This document shows, one piece after another, positions 9,226 through 18,472 of a stretch of 64,000 nucleotides of DNA. Source of the DNA: Mucilaginibacter kameinonensis (GTDB lineage Bacteria; Bacteroidota; Bacteroidia; Sphingobacteriales; Sphingobacteriaceae); contig NZ_RCWZ01000005.1 of NCBI RefSeq assembly GCF_003675385.1, forward strand, positions 868,001 through 932,000, in the 5' to 3' direction. The stretch's first letter is position 1; each line of letters opens with the position of its first letter. The notes under the pieces are model-generated. The model was not told the origin of the DNA. It saw only the letters and a program-made list of their open reading frames with translations, and made no database searches. The translations under genes and the position numbers were made by a program.

Positions 9226-10416
9226 ATGACGCCTAATTTAGAACAGACATTCAGATGGTTTGGCCCCTCCGATCCGGTAACCTTACAGGCTATCAGGCAA
9301 ACCGGGGCAACCGGCATTGTTACCGCATTGCATCATATACCATGCGGCAACGCATGGAGCAGTGCTGAAATCAGCCATAGAAAAGAGATGATCACTGATG
9401 CGAGCTTCCGGTGGTCGGTAGTGGAAAGCGTAAATATTCATGAAAGTATAAAAATAGGAACTGCTAATCGCGATCAATACATTTCAAACTACATAGAAAC
9501 GCTGCAAAACCTTGCCGATGCCGGGATTAATACGGTATGCTACAACTTTATGCCTGTATTGGATTGGACACGTACCCATCTTGATTACCGTCTGCCAGAT
9601 AACGCCTCGGCCCTCAGGTACCACGCACCCGCACTTGCAGCTTTCGACCTTTATATACTGCAAAGAGAACAAGCGTTTAACGACTTTAGTCCGGCACAGC
9701 AATCAGTAGCAAAATCATACCTCGACAGCTTAAGTGCAAGCGAACGTGAGCTCCTGATCAATACCATTTTAGCCGGCTTACCCGGAACCGACGAGGTGTT
9801 TACTATAGATGAGTTTAAAGTATACCTGGAAAAATACGCTGCCGTAAACGAGCAAAAGCTAAAGGAAAATCTCAGCTACTTTTTGAGTGCGATAATACCT
9901 CATGCCGAAAAACTGGGAATAAAAATGTGCATCCACCCGGATGATCCGCCATTTGCCATTTTAGGCTTACCGAGGGTTGTTAAAAATGAGCAGGATTTGA
10001 CTGATATCGTTAATATGTATCCCTCTGAAGCCAATGGATTGACACTTTGTACCGGTTCATTAGGCGCAAACGGCAATAACGATATTCCGGGTATTATCAA
10101 CCGCCTGGGCAGCCATATTCATTTCCTGCACCTTCGTAATGTAAAGCAGGAGCCTGACGGCGGCTTTTATGAAGCCGAACACCTAAACGGCAGCACAGAT
10201 ATGTTTGCCGTTATGAAAGCGGTTATTGATGAACAAATAAAAAGGGAAAAAACCGGGCGGAATGATACAGCGATACCAATGCGTCCGGATCATGGGCATA
10301 AGATATTAGATGATGTTAATCATAATACTTACCCCGGTTATTCGGTAATTGGGCGTTTAAAAGGCCTTGCAGAATTGCGCGGACTGGAGCTGGGTATAAA
10401 GCGGATGTTATTTTAA
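9226..10416 (+). CDS. uxuA: Mannonate dehydratase
   Basis: This enzyme converts D-mannonate to 2-keto-3-deoxy-D-gluconate in the cytoplasmic glucuronate branch. The sequence follows UxuA throughout: an N-terminal MTPNLEQTFRWFGPSDPVTL, the GATGIVTALHHIPCGNAW block, a metal-site region KMCIHPDDPPFAILGLPRV, and HFLHLRNVK then MRPDHGHKILDD near the C-terminus. The histidines and aspartates there are the expected metal ligands. At 396 aa it is full length. It lies 52 bp after the cytochrome-VCBS gene. Its presence suggests that the first locus handles a glucuronic-acid-containing glycan, or that mannonate arises another way; uxaC and uxuB are not in the window. It ends only 13 bp from the convergent rubredoxin-like gene. 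Confidence 0.93.
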   Translation: MTPNLEQTFRWFGPSDPVTLQAIRQTGATGIVTALHHIPCGNAWSSAEISHRKEMITDASFRWSVVESVNIHESIKIGTANRDQYISNYIETLQNLADAGINTVCYNFMPVLDWTRTHLDYRLPDNASALRYHAPALAAFDLYILQREQAFNDFSPAQQSVAKSYLDSLSASERELLINTILAGLPGTDEVFTIDEFKVYLEKYAAVNEQKLKENLSYFLSAIIPHAEKLGIKMCIHPDDPPFAILGLPRVVKNEQDLTDIVNMYPSEANGLTLCTGSLGANGNNDIPGIINRLGSHIHFLHLRNVKQEPDGGFYEAEHLNGSTDMFAVMKAVIDEQIKREKTGRNDTAIPMRPDHGHKILDDVNHNTYPGYSVIGRLKGLAELRGLELGIKRMLF

Positions 10417-10429
10417 GCCATCCGAGTAT

Positions 10430-11872
10430 TTATTCAACCACATACATAACCTCGGCGAAATTCTCTTTTTCTGAGCCACAGGTTGGGCACTCATAGTTAT
10501 TTAAACTTTCAAATGGGATCCCGGGTTCTATAGCGTTCAGCAGGTCACCATATAACTCGTCATAAATGGTGAAGCAGCTTTTGCATTGGTGAACGGTTTT
10601 CTGATTAGTTGATTTAATGTCGTTATTGCTGGTACCTACTTGCAAAGGCAAGCGGTTATTGCACTGTTGTTCGTAAAACATATCGCACAGCGCAATCAGG
10701 TGTTTACTGAGATCTGCTTTTGGAACGCTTTGTTTATATACCACAAATTCGCGGGTGTTATGGTTAAAATCGCGGGTATGTACAATCTCAAACTCATCGG
10801 GCATCCGCGAACGGATCATAACCGAACCATAAATACCCGATTTAGGCGAACGCTTTATGGCAAAGCTAAGGCCGTAAGTTCGCAGATCAGCCTCTTCAAA
10901 CTCGCTTACCAATTGCTGCTTAAGCTCAAGACATGAACTGCAAATATCCTCTACCTGCCAGTTAAGTTCATTTGATGCATGCCTGACATTTACCCGGTAT
11001 TTGTTCAGCAAATTGCCCCATAATGGCCGGTGTTTAGCTTCAATGTTTTTGACCAGTAAAGATTTCCATGGACTGATATATAACTGTCCTACCCTGGTTT
11101 GCATGCACAGGTTACAGATTTCCTTCAAAAACTCAATGTCGAAAAGTTCATTACGCCGGTATATTCCCAGCCAGTATTTGTTACCCTGTTTATTAAAACC
11201 CTCGTAATAGGGCAATTGAAATTCCGGAATTACCAGCGGCTGATCAATTTCCTGGATAACAAATTGGTGACTGGCAATAACCAATTGATAAAGCTCTTCA
11301 GGATTGATCTCGGCCTGATCATAAAAGCGCGCCTTATTAGCAAATATTACCTGTTGTATGGCTTTACCCACGGCAGGAATATCGTCCGAATAAATCAATA
11401 CAGGCCAGCAATACAGGATATTGGTTTTAGGAAACCTGATATACAAATACCAGTAATTACTTACCGGCGAGCAAATAAAGTTAAGGTTACCGGTAAAAAA
11501 CGGCGCAAAAGTCTGGTTACTGTCAACCAGGTTTATTTTTAACTCGGGCTGATAATCAAACAGATCGAAAATGTCTTTATAAACACCTTCCTTGAGCCAG
11601 TTTTCCTGGTTAAATATACCATCGGCAATATATGAGCTGGTAATATTGGGATAAGCATCCTGGTTAGCTTCATGATCAATACCGGCGCTTAACATATCAA
11701 ACTCCAGATCTTCAAGGCGTGCCTCGTCAAGCTCAAAATAAAGCTGCTGCCGGTTACCAAAACGCACCTGTGTAGCACCTGCATTTTGAGCTATGATGAG
11801 CATTTCATAAAAATCGCCGGCAGAGGCTACGCCTCCCGGCAGGTTTATCTTAATCAGTTGCTTATTCTCCAT
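10430..11872 (-). CDS. Nitrite/sulfite-reductase-like protein with C-terminal rubredoxin
   Basis: This 480-aa protein combines two recognisable parts. Residues about 5-65 resemble the ferredoxin-like half domain of nitrite/sulfite reductases (LPGGVASAGDFYEMLIIAQNAG, TQVRFGNRQQLYFEL). The C-terminus (about 425-480) is a rubredoxin: a CKSC pair, then PGIPFESL and CPTCG, giving the four iron-binding cysteines. The middle has CNLC and CSSC pairs but not the C-x5-C ... C-x3-C pattern that holds the 4Fe-4S-sirohaem centre in NirB. It is therefore probably not a working reductase. It follows the nitrate reductase by 4 bp in the same operon, so an electron-carrier or assembly role for nitrate reduction is the likeliest guess. 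Identification of the rubredoxin is firm; the function is not known to me. Confidence 0.8.
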   Translation of the reverse strand: MENKQLIKINLPGGVASAGDFYEMLIIAQNAGATQVRFGNRQQLYFELDEARLEDLEFDMLSAGIDHEANQDAYPNITSSYIADGIFNQENWLKEGVYKDIFDLFDYQPELKINLVDSNQTFAPFFTGNLNFICSPVSNYWYLYIRFPKTNILYCWPVLIYSDDIPAVGKAIQQVIFANKARFYDQAEINPEELYQLVIASHQFVIQEIDQPLVIPEFQLPYYEGFNKQGNKYWLGIYRRNELFDIEFLKEICNLCMQTRVGQLYISPWKSLLVKNIEAKHRPLWGNLLNKYRVNVRHASNELNWQVEDICSSCLELKQQLVSEFEEADLRTYGLSFAIKRSPKSGIYGSVMIRSRMPDEFEIVHTRDFNHNTREFVVYKQSVPKADLSKHLIALCDMFYEQQCNNRLPLQVGTSNNDIKSTNQKTVHQCKSCFTIYDELYGDLLNAIEPGIPFESLNNYECPTCGSEKENFAEVMYVVE

Positions 11873-11876
11873 TGGT

Positions 11877-14800
11877 TCAAGCTTTTACTAATTGCTGCTG
11901 AAGTGCCTCTTCCAGCAAACGTTTAACCTCAGGCCGGCATGATCCACATCCGGTTCCAGCTCCTGTCTGGCTGCAAACATCTGCCAGTTGCGTGCAGCCG
12001 CTTGCTATTTTATTACGAATATTATCCGCCCCTACGTTATTACAACTGCAAACCAGCTTACCTAAAACAGGTTCGGCGGTTTTGCCACTGCGAAGCAATT
12101 TAAGGCGCTTGTCGCTCAGTTCTGTTTTGTTAGCTATCAACTCCCTAAACTCCTGAAATTCGCCTTTATCGCCGATTAAAATGGTGCCTACCAGCCTGTC
12201 TTGGTGAATAATACACTTCTTGTAATAGCGTTTGGCTTTATCTATAAATACAATCTCCTCATAATCCTTATCATTAGGGCAATCGGATAAACCGATACTG
12301 CACAAATCAAAGCCATGAATTTTGATGATATTCATAAACAAACTGCCCTTGTAGTAACTGGCAATGTCACCGTTCATATACCCGGCAACAACCGCCGCCT
12401 GCTGTTCCGCCGCTGCGGTTATGCCGTATAAAGTACCCTGAAATTCGGCTATTTCGCCAATGGCGTAGATGTTAGGATCGCTGGTGACCAAGCGTTCGTT
12501 CACTATTACGCCGCGCTTTATTTCAAGGCCGCAATCCCTGGCAATTTCCAGGTTAGGCGTTGTGCCGATAGCAAGGATCATAGCATCGCAATCAATTTTT
12601 CGCCCGCTTTTTAAACCGATACCGGTTAGCTTACTGCGGCCATAAAACAGTTGAACTTCGTCGTCATAAAAAATATCGCAGCCCTGGTCAACCATTTCTT
12701 CGTGCAACAGCCTGCTGCCAAGCTCATCCAGTTGTCGGTTTAAAAACCTCGACGTACGTTGAATAATAGTTATGGTGATACCTATCTCACGCAGGGAAGC
12801 TGCCATTTCCAAACCCAACAAGCCACCGCCAACTATAACCACGTGCCCGTTTTTAGGTACGTGCTTTTTAAAGTTATCGGCATCGTTGCGGCTACGCATG
12901 CTGAAGATGCCCGGTAACGATGGCACGTTTTTAGGGATTGCAGCTCGACTGCCGGTAGCCAGCAGCAGTACATCATAATATGTTTTTATGCCCCGGCTGT
13001 CCAGCACATATTTATTGGCACGATCTATTTTTTCGATGCTTACGCCTCGTAACAACCGTATTTTAAGCTCCGGCTCTTCCTCATCGGTCATTTTTACCAG
13101 TTGCTCCCAACGTTGTTCACCACTGATATAATCGGGCAGCATTACGCGGTTGTAAAAAGGATGATCTTCTTTACTGAAAATAACGATCTCATCATCCTTG
13201 TTCAACTCGCGGTACGAGCGTACAAAGCCATGTGCACCGGCACCGGCGCCCACTACCACAATTTTTTGGAAAGGCTTTTTATATTTTTCAACTTTTACCG
13301 CGCAATACTTAAAATCAGGCTCTTTCGATATCGGGTCTACGGCGTCGTTGGTAACATTGTTAACGCGGTGTAGGTCATTATTGAGAATCTTGCCCCAATG
13401 CATCGGCACAAAAATTACGCCTTGCTTTATCTGTTCGGTAAGACGCGCTTTAACTCTTGCTTCGCCCCTACGGGACGTAATAATAGTAACGTCGCCTTCG
13501 CTGATACCCAAAACGGCAGCATCGGCAGGGTTGATCTCCACAAAAGATTCCTTAATATGCTGATTAAGCTTGTTTACCTTGCCGGTTTTGCTCATGGTAT
13601 GCCACTGATCGCGGATACGGCCGGTAGTGAGAATAAAAGGGTAATCATCATCAGGCATTTCGCTGCTATGCTTATCGGGCACAGCGCTGATTTGCGCGTT
13701 ACCTGTAGCCGTGTAAAATTGCTTGTCGGTAAATAAACGGGATGTGCCCGGCGCTGCCTGGCGTTTTTTATATGGCCATTGTACCGACCGCTGCTGTTTA
13801 ATGATATCATAGCTAAGTCCGCTGATATCAATATTGGTTTTAGCGGTAAGTTTAGCGTGCTCGGCATAAATTTCAGCAGCGTTTTTAAAGTCAAAACCCT
13901 TATACCCCATTTTACGGGCAAAACGACAAATGATCTCGCTATCTGGCATAGCTTCACCCGGTGGATCAAGTATTTTATTGAGGTAGCTGATGCGCCTTTC
14001 GGAATTGGTCATTGTCCCTTCCTTTTCGGCCCAAGCCGCGGCCGGAAGGATCACATCGGCATAAGCCAAAGTTTCGGGTTTATTGCTGATCTCCTGAACC
14101 ACCACAAACTTTGCTTTTTTCAGAGCCTCCTCGGCCAGCCGTACATTTGGCAAGCTGGTAAGCGGATTGGTACACATGATCCAGATAGCTTTTAGGCTAC
14201 CATTATTGAGGGCTTCAAACATTTCGGTGGCCGTTAGCCCCGGCTTGGCGGCTATCTCTTTTCCGCCCCAAAACTTTTGAACCTCTGCCCGGTGAACGGG
14301 GTTTGCAAGATTACGATGTGCCGGTAAAAGATTTGCAAGGCCACCAACCTCGCGCCCCCCCATTGCATTCGGCTGGCCGGTTAACGAAAGCGGCCCAGAG
14401 CCCGGTTTACCGATATGCCCGGTTATTAAATTAAGGTTTATGAGGCTCAGGTTTTTATTTACTCCAACAGAGCTTTGGTTTAAACCCATTGTCCACATGG
14501 TGATAAAGCCTTTTGCCTCGGCAATATACTGGGCCGCAAGGCGGATATCGCTTTCACTAACACCACAAATAGCCGATGATTCGGCAAGGGTACGCTCGAA
14601 TACCAGTTTGCTATACTGCTCAAAACCATCAGCATGATTGCTCACGAAGTCAATATCGATGTCGCCATTCTCAATCAACACCCTGCCGATAGCGTGGTTC
14701 AGCGTGACATCGGTACCGGGATTCAATTGAAGATGCAGATCGGCAGTGCTGCAGGTATCGGTTACCCGCGGATCAACCACAATGATCTTCACATCAGGAT

Positions 14801-15389
14801 TGGCAGCTTTATGGGCCTCAACCCTTCTCCATAAAATAGGATGGCACCAGGCCGGATTGGCCCCAGTTACATAAAAGCAATCGGCCAGTTCAATATCATC
14901 ATAACAAACGGGCACGGTATCCTCGCCCAGGGCTATTTTATAAGCAGCTACGGCACTGCTCATACACAAGCGCGAATTAGTATCGATATTATTACTACCG
15001 ATAAAACCCTTAATCAACTTATTAACAACATAATACTCCTCGGTAAGGCATTGGCCGGAAGCGTAAAACGCCACCGAATCAGGGCCGTATTTATCAATGA
15101 AGGTTTTAAAAATAGCTGCTGTACGCTCCAATGCATCATCCCAACTTACCCTTTGCAGGGGCATGCTTTTGTTGTAGCGCATTTGAGGGTACAGCAACCT
15201 GTCTGATTTATCGTTGGCAGTATAATGCAGGTTGAGTCCCTTACTGCACAGCATCCCTTTATTTACGGGATAATCTTTATCACCCTCAAGCGTTATACTG
15301 CCATTTTTTTCTTTATTAATGACCACGCCGCAGCCAACCCCGCAATAACAGCAGGTGCTTGTAAATGTATTTTGTTGTGAGCGCTTCAT
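11877..15389 (-). CDS. Assimilatory nitrate reductase fused to NAD(P)H-FAD and BFD [2Fe-2S] modules
   Basis: This protein would reduce nitrate to nitrite in the cytoplasm with electrons taken directly from NAD(P)H. Residues 1 to about 690 are a molybdopterin oxidoreductase of the NasA/NasC type. The N-terminal 4Fe-4S site is C13/C16/C20/C48, and the C-terminal molybdopterin-dinucleotide-binding part is near 580-690 (LTTGRIRDQWHTMSKTG). From about 705 to 1010 comes a pyridine-nucleotide-disulfide oxidoreductase with two dinucleotide-binding stretches (VVVGAGAGAHG and VIVGGGLLGLE). At about 1112-1160 is a BFD-like [2Fe-2S] domain (CSCN ... TGCGSC). There is no signal peptide, as expected for assimilation. 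In many bacteria the FAD part is a separate subunit; here all is one 1170-aa chain. The rubredoxin-like gene follows after 4 bp. Confidence 0.93.
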   Translation of the reverse strand: MKRSQQNTFTSTCCYCGVGCGVVINKEKNGSITLEGDKDYPVNKGMLCSKGLNLHYTANDKSDRLLYPQMRYNKSMPLQRVSWDDALERTAAIFKTFIDKYGPDSVAFYASGQCLTEEYYVVNKLIKGFIGSNNIDTNSRLCMSSAVAAYKIALGEDTVPVCYDDIELADCFYVTGANPAWCHPILWRRVEAHKAANPDVKIIVVDPRVTDTCSTADLHLQLNPGTDVTLNHAIGRVLIENGDIDIDFVSNHADGFEQYSKLVFERTLAESSAICGVSESDIRLAAQYIAEAKGFITMWTMGLNQSSVGVNKNLSLINLNLITGHIGKPGSGPLSLTGQPNAMGGREVGGLANLLPAHRNLANPVHRAEVQKFWGGKEIAAKPGLTATEMFEALNNGSLKAIWIMCTNPLTSLPNVRLAEEALKKAKFVVVQEISNKPETLAYADVILPAAAWAEKEGTMTNSERRISYLNKILDPPGEAMPDSEIICRFARKMGYKGFDFKNAAEIYAEHAKLTAKTNIDISGLSYDIIKQQRSVQWPYKKRQAAPGTSRLFTDKQFYTATGNAQISAVPDKHSSEMPDDDYPFILTTGRIRDQWHTMSKTGKVNKLNQHIKESFVEINPADAAVLGISEGDVTIITSRRGEARVKARLTEQIKQGVIFVPMHWGKILNNDLHRVNNVTNDAVDPISKEPDFKYCAVKVEKYKKPFQKIVVVGAGAGAHGFVRSYRELNKDDEIVIFSKEDHPFYNRVMLPDYISGEQRWEQLVKMTDEEEPELKIRLLRGVSIEKIDRANKYVLDSRGIKTYYDVLLLATGSRAAIPKNVPSLPGIFSMRSRNDADNFKKHVPKNGHVVIVGGGLLGLEMAASLREIGITITIIQRTSRFLNRQLDELGSRLLHEEMVDQGCDIFYDDEVQLFYGRSKLTGIGLKSGRKIDCDAMILAIGTTPNLEIARDCGLEIKRGVIVNERLVTSDPNIYAIGEIAEFQGTLYGITAAAEQQAAVVAGYMNGDIASYYKGSLFMNIIKIHGFDLCSIGLSDCPNDKDYEEIVFIDKAKRYYKKCIIHQDRLVGTILIGDKGEFQEFRELIANKTELSDKRLKLLRSGKTAEPVLGKLVCSCNNVGADNIRNKIASGCTQLADVCSQTGAGTGCGSCRPEVKRLLEEALQQQLVKA

Positions 15390-15395
15390 TTTTAA

Positions 15396-15485
15396 CTTAA
15401 AGCTGAAGGCTTAAGGCCTAAAGCTTTGTTTTTTGTTCTTTATCTTTATTAGTATTCAAAAAGCTTTCAGCCTTTGGCTTTAAGC
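15396..15485. repeat. Long imperfect inverted repeat between narK and nitrate reductase
   Basis: The left arm (about 15396-15426) and right arm (15461-15485) pair over roughly 24 bases around the words CTTAAAGC, AAGGCT and AAAGCTT, with a loop of about 35 bases. The right arm runs into the last codons and stop of narK. The same word family (AAGCTTTAAGC, AAAGGCTT) builds the second inverted repeat at 16783-16875. It could act as a processing or partial termination structure between cistrons, or be a dispersed repeat. Confidence 0.6.
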
Positions 15486-16775
15486 TACGCTTCCTGCTAA
15501 TACGGCATCTTTTGCAGGTTCGGTAACTGCTTGTTTTTGGAAACGGGTTACCAAAACAATGGCAGAAACAATCATTACCGTAATACCGATATAGGTGAAT
15601 GCCTGTACATAGGTGATATGCTCTGATTTAAAAAGGAAACCAAACAACATTCCGCCAAGATTGCCGCCCGCGCCAACAATGCCGCTTACCATCCCAACAT
15701 TTTTACTGTTGATGAATGGAACGATACCATAAGTAGCACCGTTTGACATTTTAAGGAACAGCGCGAACGAAAGCATAGAAATAATAGCCATGGTAAGGTT
15801 GCCCGATTGTGCAAACAGGATGAGACCAATGCTTTCCAGCAGTAAAACACCCGCCAGCAGCAGGCCTTTGCCACGCATGCCAAATTTGCCGCCAACTTTA
15901 TCAGATACAATGCCGCCCAATGCCCTCGCAAAAAGGTTCATGAACCCGAATATGCCGGCCCAAAAACCGGCCGAGCTTTGCGACAGGTGAAACGTATCCA
16001 CAAAATGCAATGAAGCCACGTTGTCAAAAGTGATCTCCATACCAAAGCACATGGCATAGGCCATGGTCAATGCCCAAACACGCCAATCGGCCAATATTGA
16101 CCAATCTGTTTTTGACGGATTGGTTTTGGCATAGCCAATCTCATCATAGTTACCATTAGGGGTATCTTTAGTGAATTTCCAGTATAAAAAAGCAATTGCC
16201 AGCATCAGTACTCCCGGTACTATCATGGCGTAGCGCCATGCTTCGGCTTTGGTATAGCCCGCTCCTACTATTGCGGCAAATATTAAAGGCATCACCATGT
16301 TGGTTACCCCGCCGCCAAGGTTGCCCCAGCCACCGGTTACCGCGTTGGCAGTACCTTTTATATTAGGCGCAAACATCATAGAAGTATGGAACTGGGTAAT
16401 TACAAACGATGAACCAATTACCCCAATAGCCAAACGGAACAATAAAAATGAAGTATAATCATGAGCCAGGCCCACCAGGAACACCGGTAACGAACCAACG
16501 ATCAACAACCTTACAGCTGTTTTTCGCGGCCCCCAGGTATCACAAAGTTTACCGATAATGAGGCGCGCAATGATGGTTGCCGCTACCGAAGCGATAATAG
16601 TATTACCTACTTGTCCTTTGCTTAAATGTAGTTCGGCGCGAATGGTTGGCATTAACGGCGCCAGGCCAAACCAACCAAAAAAGCACACAAAAAACATAAG
16701 CCACGTAATGTGAAAGGTGCGCATTTGAATGCCTTTCAGCGAGAATATATTGAGTTTAGTAAGTTGTTTTTCCAT
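15480..16775 (-). CDS. narK: NarK/NNP-family nitrate/nitrite transporter
   Basis: This is a 12-helix major facilitator protein of the nitrate/nitrite porter family that brings nitrate through the inner membrane. Both nitrate signature motifs are visible: GGWGNLGGG at about 145-155 and GAGGNLGG at about 362-370. The FRLAIGVIGSSF segment carries the arginine expected in the substrate pathway. Its 431 aa match NasA/NarK transporters without fused extra domains. It lies between the porin and the nitrate reductase, all on the same strand, so it supplies the reductase. Both flanking intergenic gaps are filled by long inverted repeats, one of which overlaps its stop codon. Confidence 0.94.
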   Translation of the reverse strand: MEKQLTKLNIFSLKGIQMRTFHITWLMFFVCFFGWFGLAPLMPTIRAELHLSKGQVGNTIIASVAATIIARLIIGKLCDTWGPRKTAVRLLIVGSLPVFLVGLAHDYTSFLLFRLAIGVIGSSFVITQFHTSMMFAPNIKGTANAVTGGWGNLGGGVTNMVMPLIFAAIVGAGYTKAEAWRYAMIVPGVLMLAIAFLYWKFTKDTPNGNYDEIGYAKTNPSKTDWSILADWRVWALTMAYAMCFGMEITFDNVASLHFVDTFHLSQSSAGFWAGIFGFMNLFARALGGIVSDKVGGKFGMRGKGLLLAGVLLLESIGLILFAQSGNLTMAIISMLSFALFLKMSNGATYGIVPFINSKNVGMVSGIVGAGGNLGGMLFGFLFKSEHITYVQAFTYIGITVMIVSAIVLVTRFQKQAVTEPAKDAVLAGSVA

Positions 16776-16782
16776 TTTTTCT

Positions 16783-16875
16783 AAGCTTTAAGCTCAAAGC
16801 CCACAGGCTGAAAGCTTTTGTTTATACTCTGATCTATTTAGCTTTTTGGGCTTTAGGCTTTGAGCCTTAAGCTTT
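16783..16875. repeat. Long imperfect inverted repeat between porin and narK
   Basis: The arms are about 16783-16819 and 16840-16875. Each is built of AAGCTTTAAGCTCAAAGCC-like sequence, and they pair over about 35 bases with a 20-base loop. The words are the same as in the repeat at 15396-15485, so narK is bracketed by two members of one repeat type. It fills most of the 111-bp gap between the two genes. Confidence 0.62.
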
Positions 16876-16886
16876 CTGCGTTTATA

Positions 16887-18428
16887 TTACTTATTCAAAA
16901 ACTCGGGTTTAATGTTAAGCTGCAGGTATGCCCAAAACGGGTGCAGCTTGTTAGCATCAGGCGTTAAGCCTTTGGCATATTCCATACTATGGGTTGCCGC
17001 CATGTAGGATAAACCCAAATCAACAACGGTAAATTTGTTAAGCTTGTAGCTGTTGGTAAGGTCAAATTCGGTACCAAGATATTTATCAATAGGCTGCCCG
17101 TCTGTTCCTTTCTGATCTTTTGACAGCAGGAAGTAATGGTTAGCCAATTCTGTACTAAAGCGCTTATTATCTGAAAGATATTTTATTTTAAGATAAGGGT
17201 TACTTAAGCCTCCTGTCGGAGATCCGCTGACGGCATAAAAATAATCCATATATCCCCAGAACTTGTGCGGGGTACCATACAGCGGGTCAAACCGGTGATC
17301 CGTTTTTGAAGATGAAAAAGAATCATTACCCGATAGGTAGTCCCAACCTGCTGTATAAGCGAGGTTACCGCCTTTATAGCATAAAGATGTCGTAAATGTA
17401 TAGGCGCTCAACTCGGCACCATCACGGTCATGACCACCCTGGTAGTAGAACCCGCCGGTTGCCGCCCATTCGTCTTTACTGCCGAAAACGGGGTTGACAA
17501 GCAGACCGGTTGTGTATCGGGTATTAACACCAGGCTGATTAAACCGGCGACCGTAGATGTAACCAACGTCCTCACCGGATACATTTTTTACCGAATCAAG
17601 CTTGTATTTGGCAAACTGATCGGCCAGGAAAAGACCGCTTATTTTGGTCTTGTTTAATTTTTTTGCAAAGTAGAGATATTCAAGTGCTTTATAGTTTTGA
17701 TTTTGCCCGTTGGTGCCGGGTGGATTTAGAAATGACAGGTTTCCGTTTTTAGCGCTAAGACCTGATGCATTTACCAGTGGAATAAGTCCGGCGGGCGTAT
17801 TAGCTAAATTACCTTTGCTATCTTTAACGGTGGCCGGTACGTTTGCCGGTGTATAGTAAGTACCGTTATAGTTAATAGCATCTGAGCTTTGATTAAAAGC
17901 AGCGCCCAGATCAAGCTGCCAGCCCGATTGAAGAAGTTTTAATACGATAGCATCATGCCTGCGCCCCTGTTGTATCCAGTCGGTAGCACCGAGCAGGCGT
18001 TCATCGTCATAGCTGATTTCCTGCCGACCCGCTTTAATAGCAAAATAATCGACAGGTGATTTCTTAAAAGAAGTGTCTTTTTTGTTAGAGAGGATCAATT
18101 CGGCCCAGGCCTCGTGAAGACTTAGCCTGTTGCCATCATTAATAGTAATTGTTGAGGCATCTTGGCCCCAAAGCCTTACATCCTGTACCGAGGTTTGAAA
18201 AATAAGCTTGCTGCTTTTGTAATTAAAGGTGAGCCGCGTTCGTTGTGATACAAAGGCCGCGTTTTTGTTACCTATCGGTTCTAAAGTTCCATAACCATCA
18301 CGTAATTCGCCTCTTGTTTTGATCTGACCGGTTAAAGACAGCTGCGCGGAGGCATTATAAGAAACAAAACATGATATAATTAATAGAATTTTCCCAATAG
18401 TGTATTGATTACATACATTTTTGTACAT
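16887..18428 (-). CDS. Alginate_exp-type outer-membrane porin, nitrate locus
   Basis: This is a predicted outer-membrane beta-barrel. A signal peptide ends about residue 29 (YNASA-QLSL). The body alternates in strands with family landmarks such as RTRLTFNYKSSKLIFQTSVQDVRLWGQ, IKAGRQEISYDDERLLGATDWIQQGRRHDA and a long C-terminal barrel. This pattern is typical of the alginate-export (Alginate_exp) porin family, which in Bacteroidota often accompanies nitrate genes. The length is 513 aa. The neighbours suggest that it lets nitrate or nitrite across the outer membrane (inference). The start at 18428 follows a structured, partly G-depleted leader of almost 700 bp. The terminal residues (NIKPEFLNK) do not end in Phe, which is acceptable for this family. 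Confidence 0.82.
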   Translation of the reverse strand: MYKNVCNQYTIGKILLIISCFVSYNASAQLSLTGQIKTRGELRDGYGTLEPIGNKNAAFVSQRTRLTFNYKSSKLIFQTSVQDVRLWGQDASTITINDGNRLSLHEAWAELILSNKKDTSFKKSPVDYFAIKAGRQEISYDDERLLGATDWIQQGRRHDAIVLKLLQSGWQLDLGAAFNQSSDAINYNGTYYTPANVPATVKDSKGNLANTPAGLIPLVNASGLSAKNGNLSFLNPPGTNGQNQNYKALEYLYFAKKLNKTKISGLFLADQFAKYKLDSVKNVSGEDVGYIYGRRFNQPGVNTRYTTGLLVNPVFGSKDEWAATGGFYYQGGHDRDGAELSAYTFTTSLCYKGGNLAYTAGWDYLSGNDSFSSSKTDHRFDPLYGTPHKFWGYMDYFYAVSGSPTGGLSNPYLKIKYLSDNKRFSTELANHYFLLSKDQKGTDGQPIDKYLGTEFDLTNSYKLNKFTVVDLGLSYMAATHSMEYAKGLTPDANKLHPFWAYLQLNIKPEFLNK

Positions 18429-18472
18429 TTGAAATGGTTTTTTATTTGTTAAAGCGATTAAAAACTGTTTAA

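Noticed and set aside
11099..11542. A 147-aa + strand frame inside the rubredoxin-fusion gene
   Set aside because: The - strand frame has a complete rubredoxin and operon context; the + frame shows no domain.
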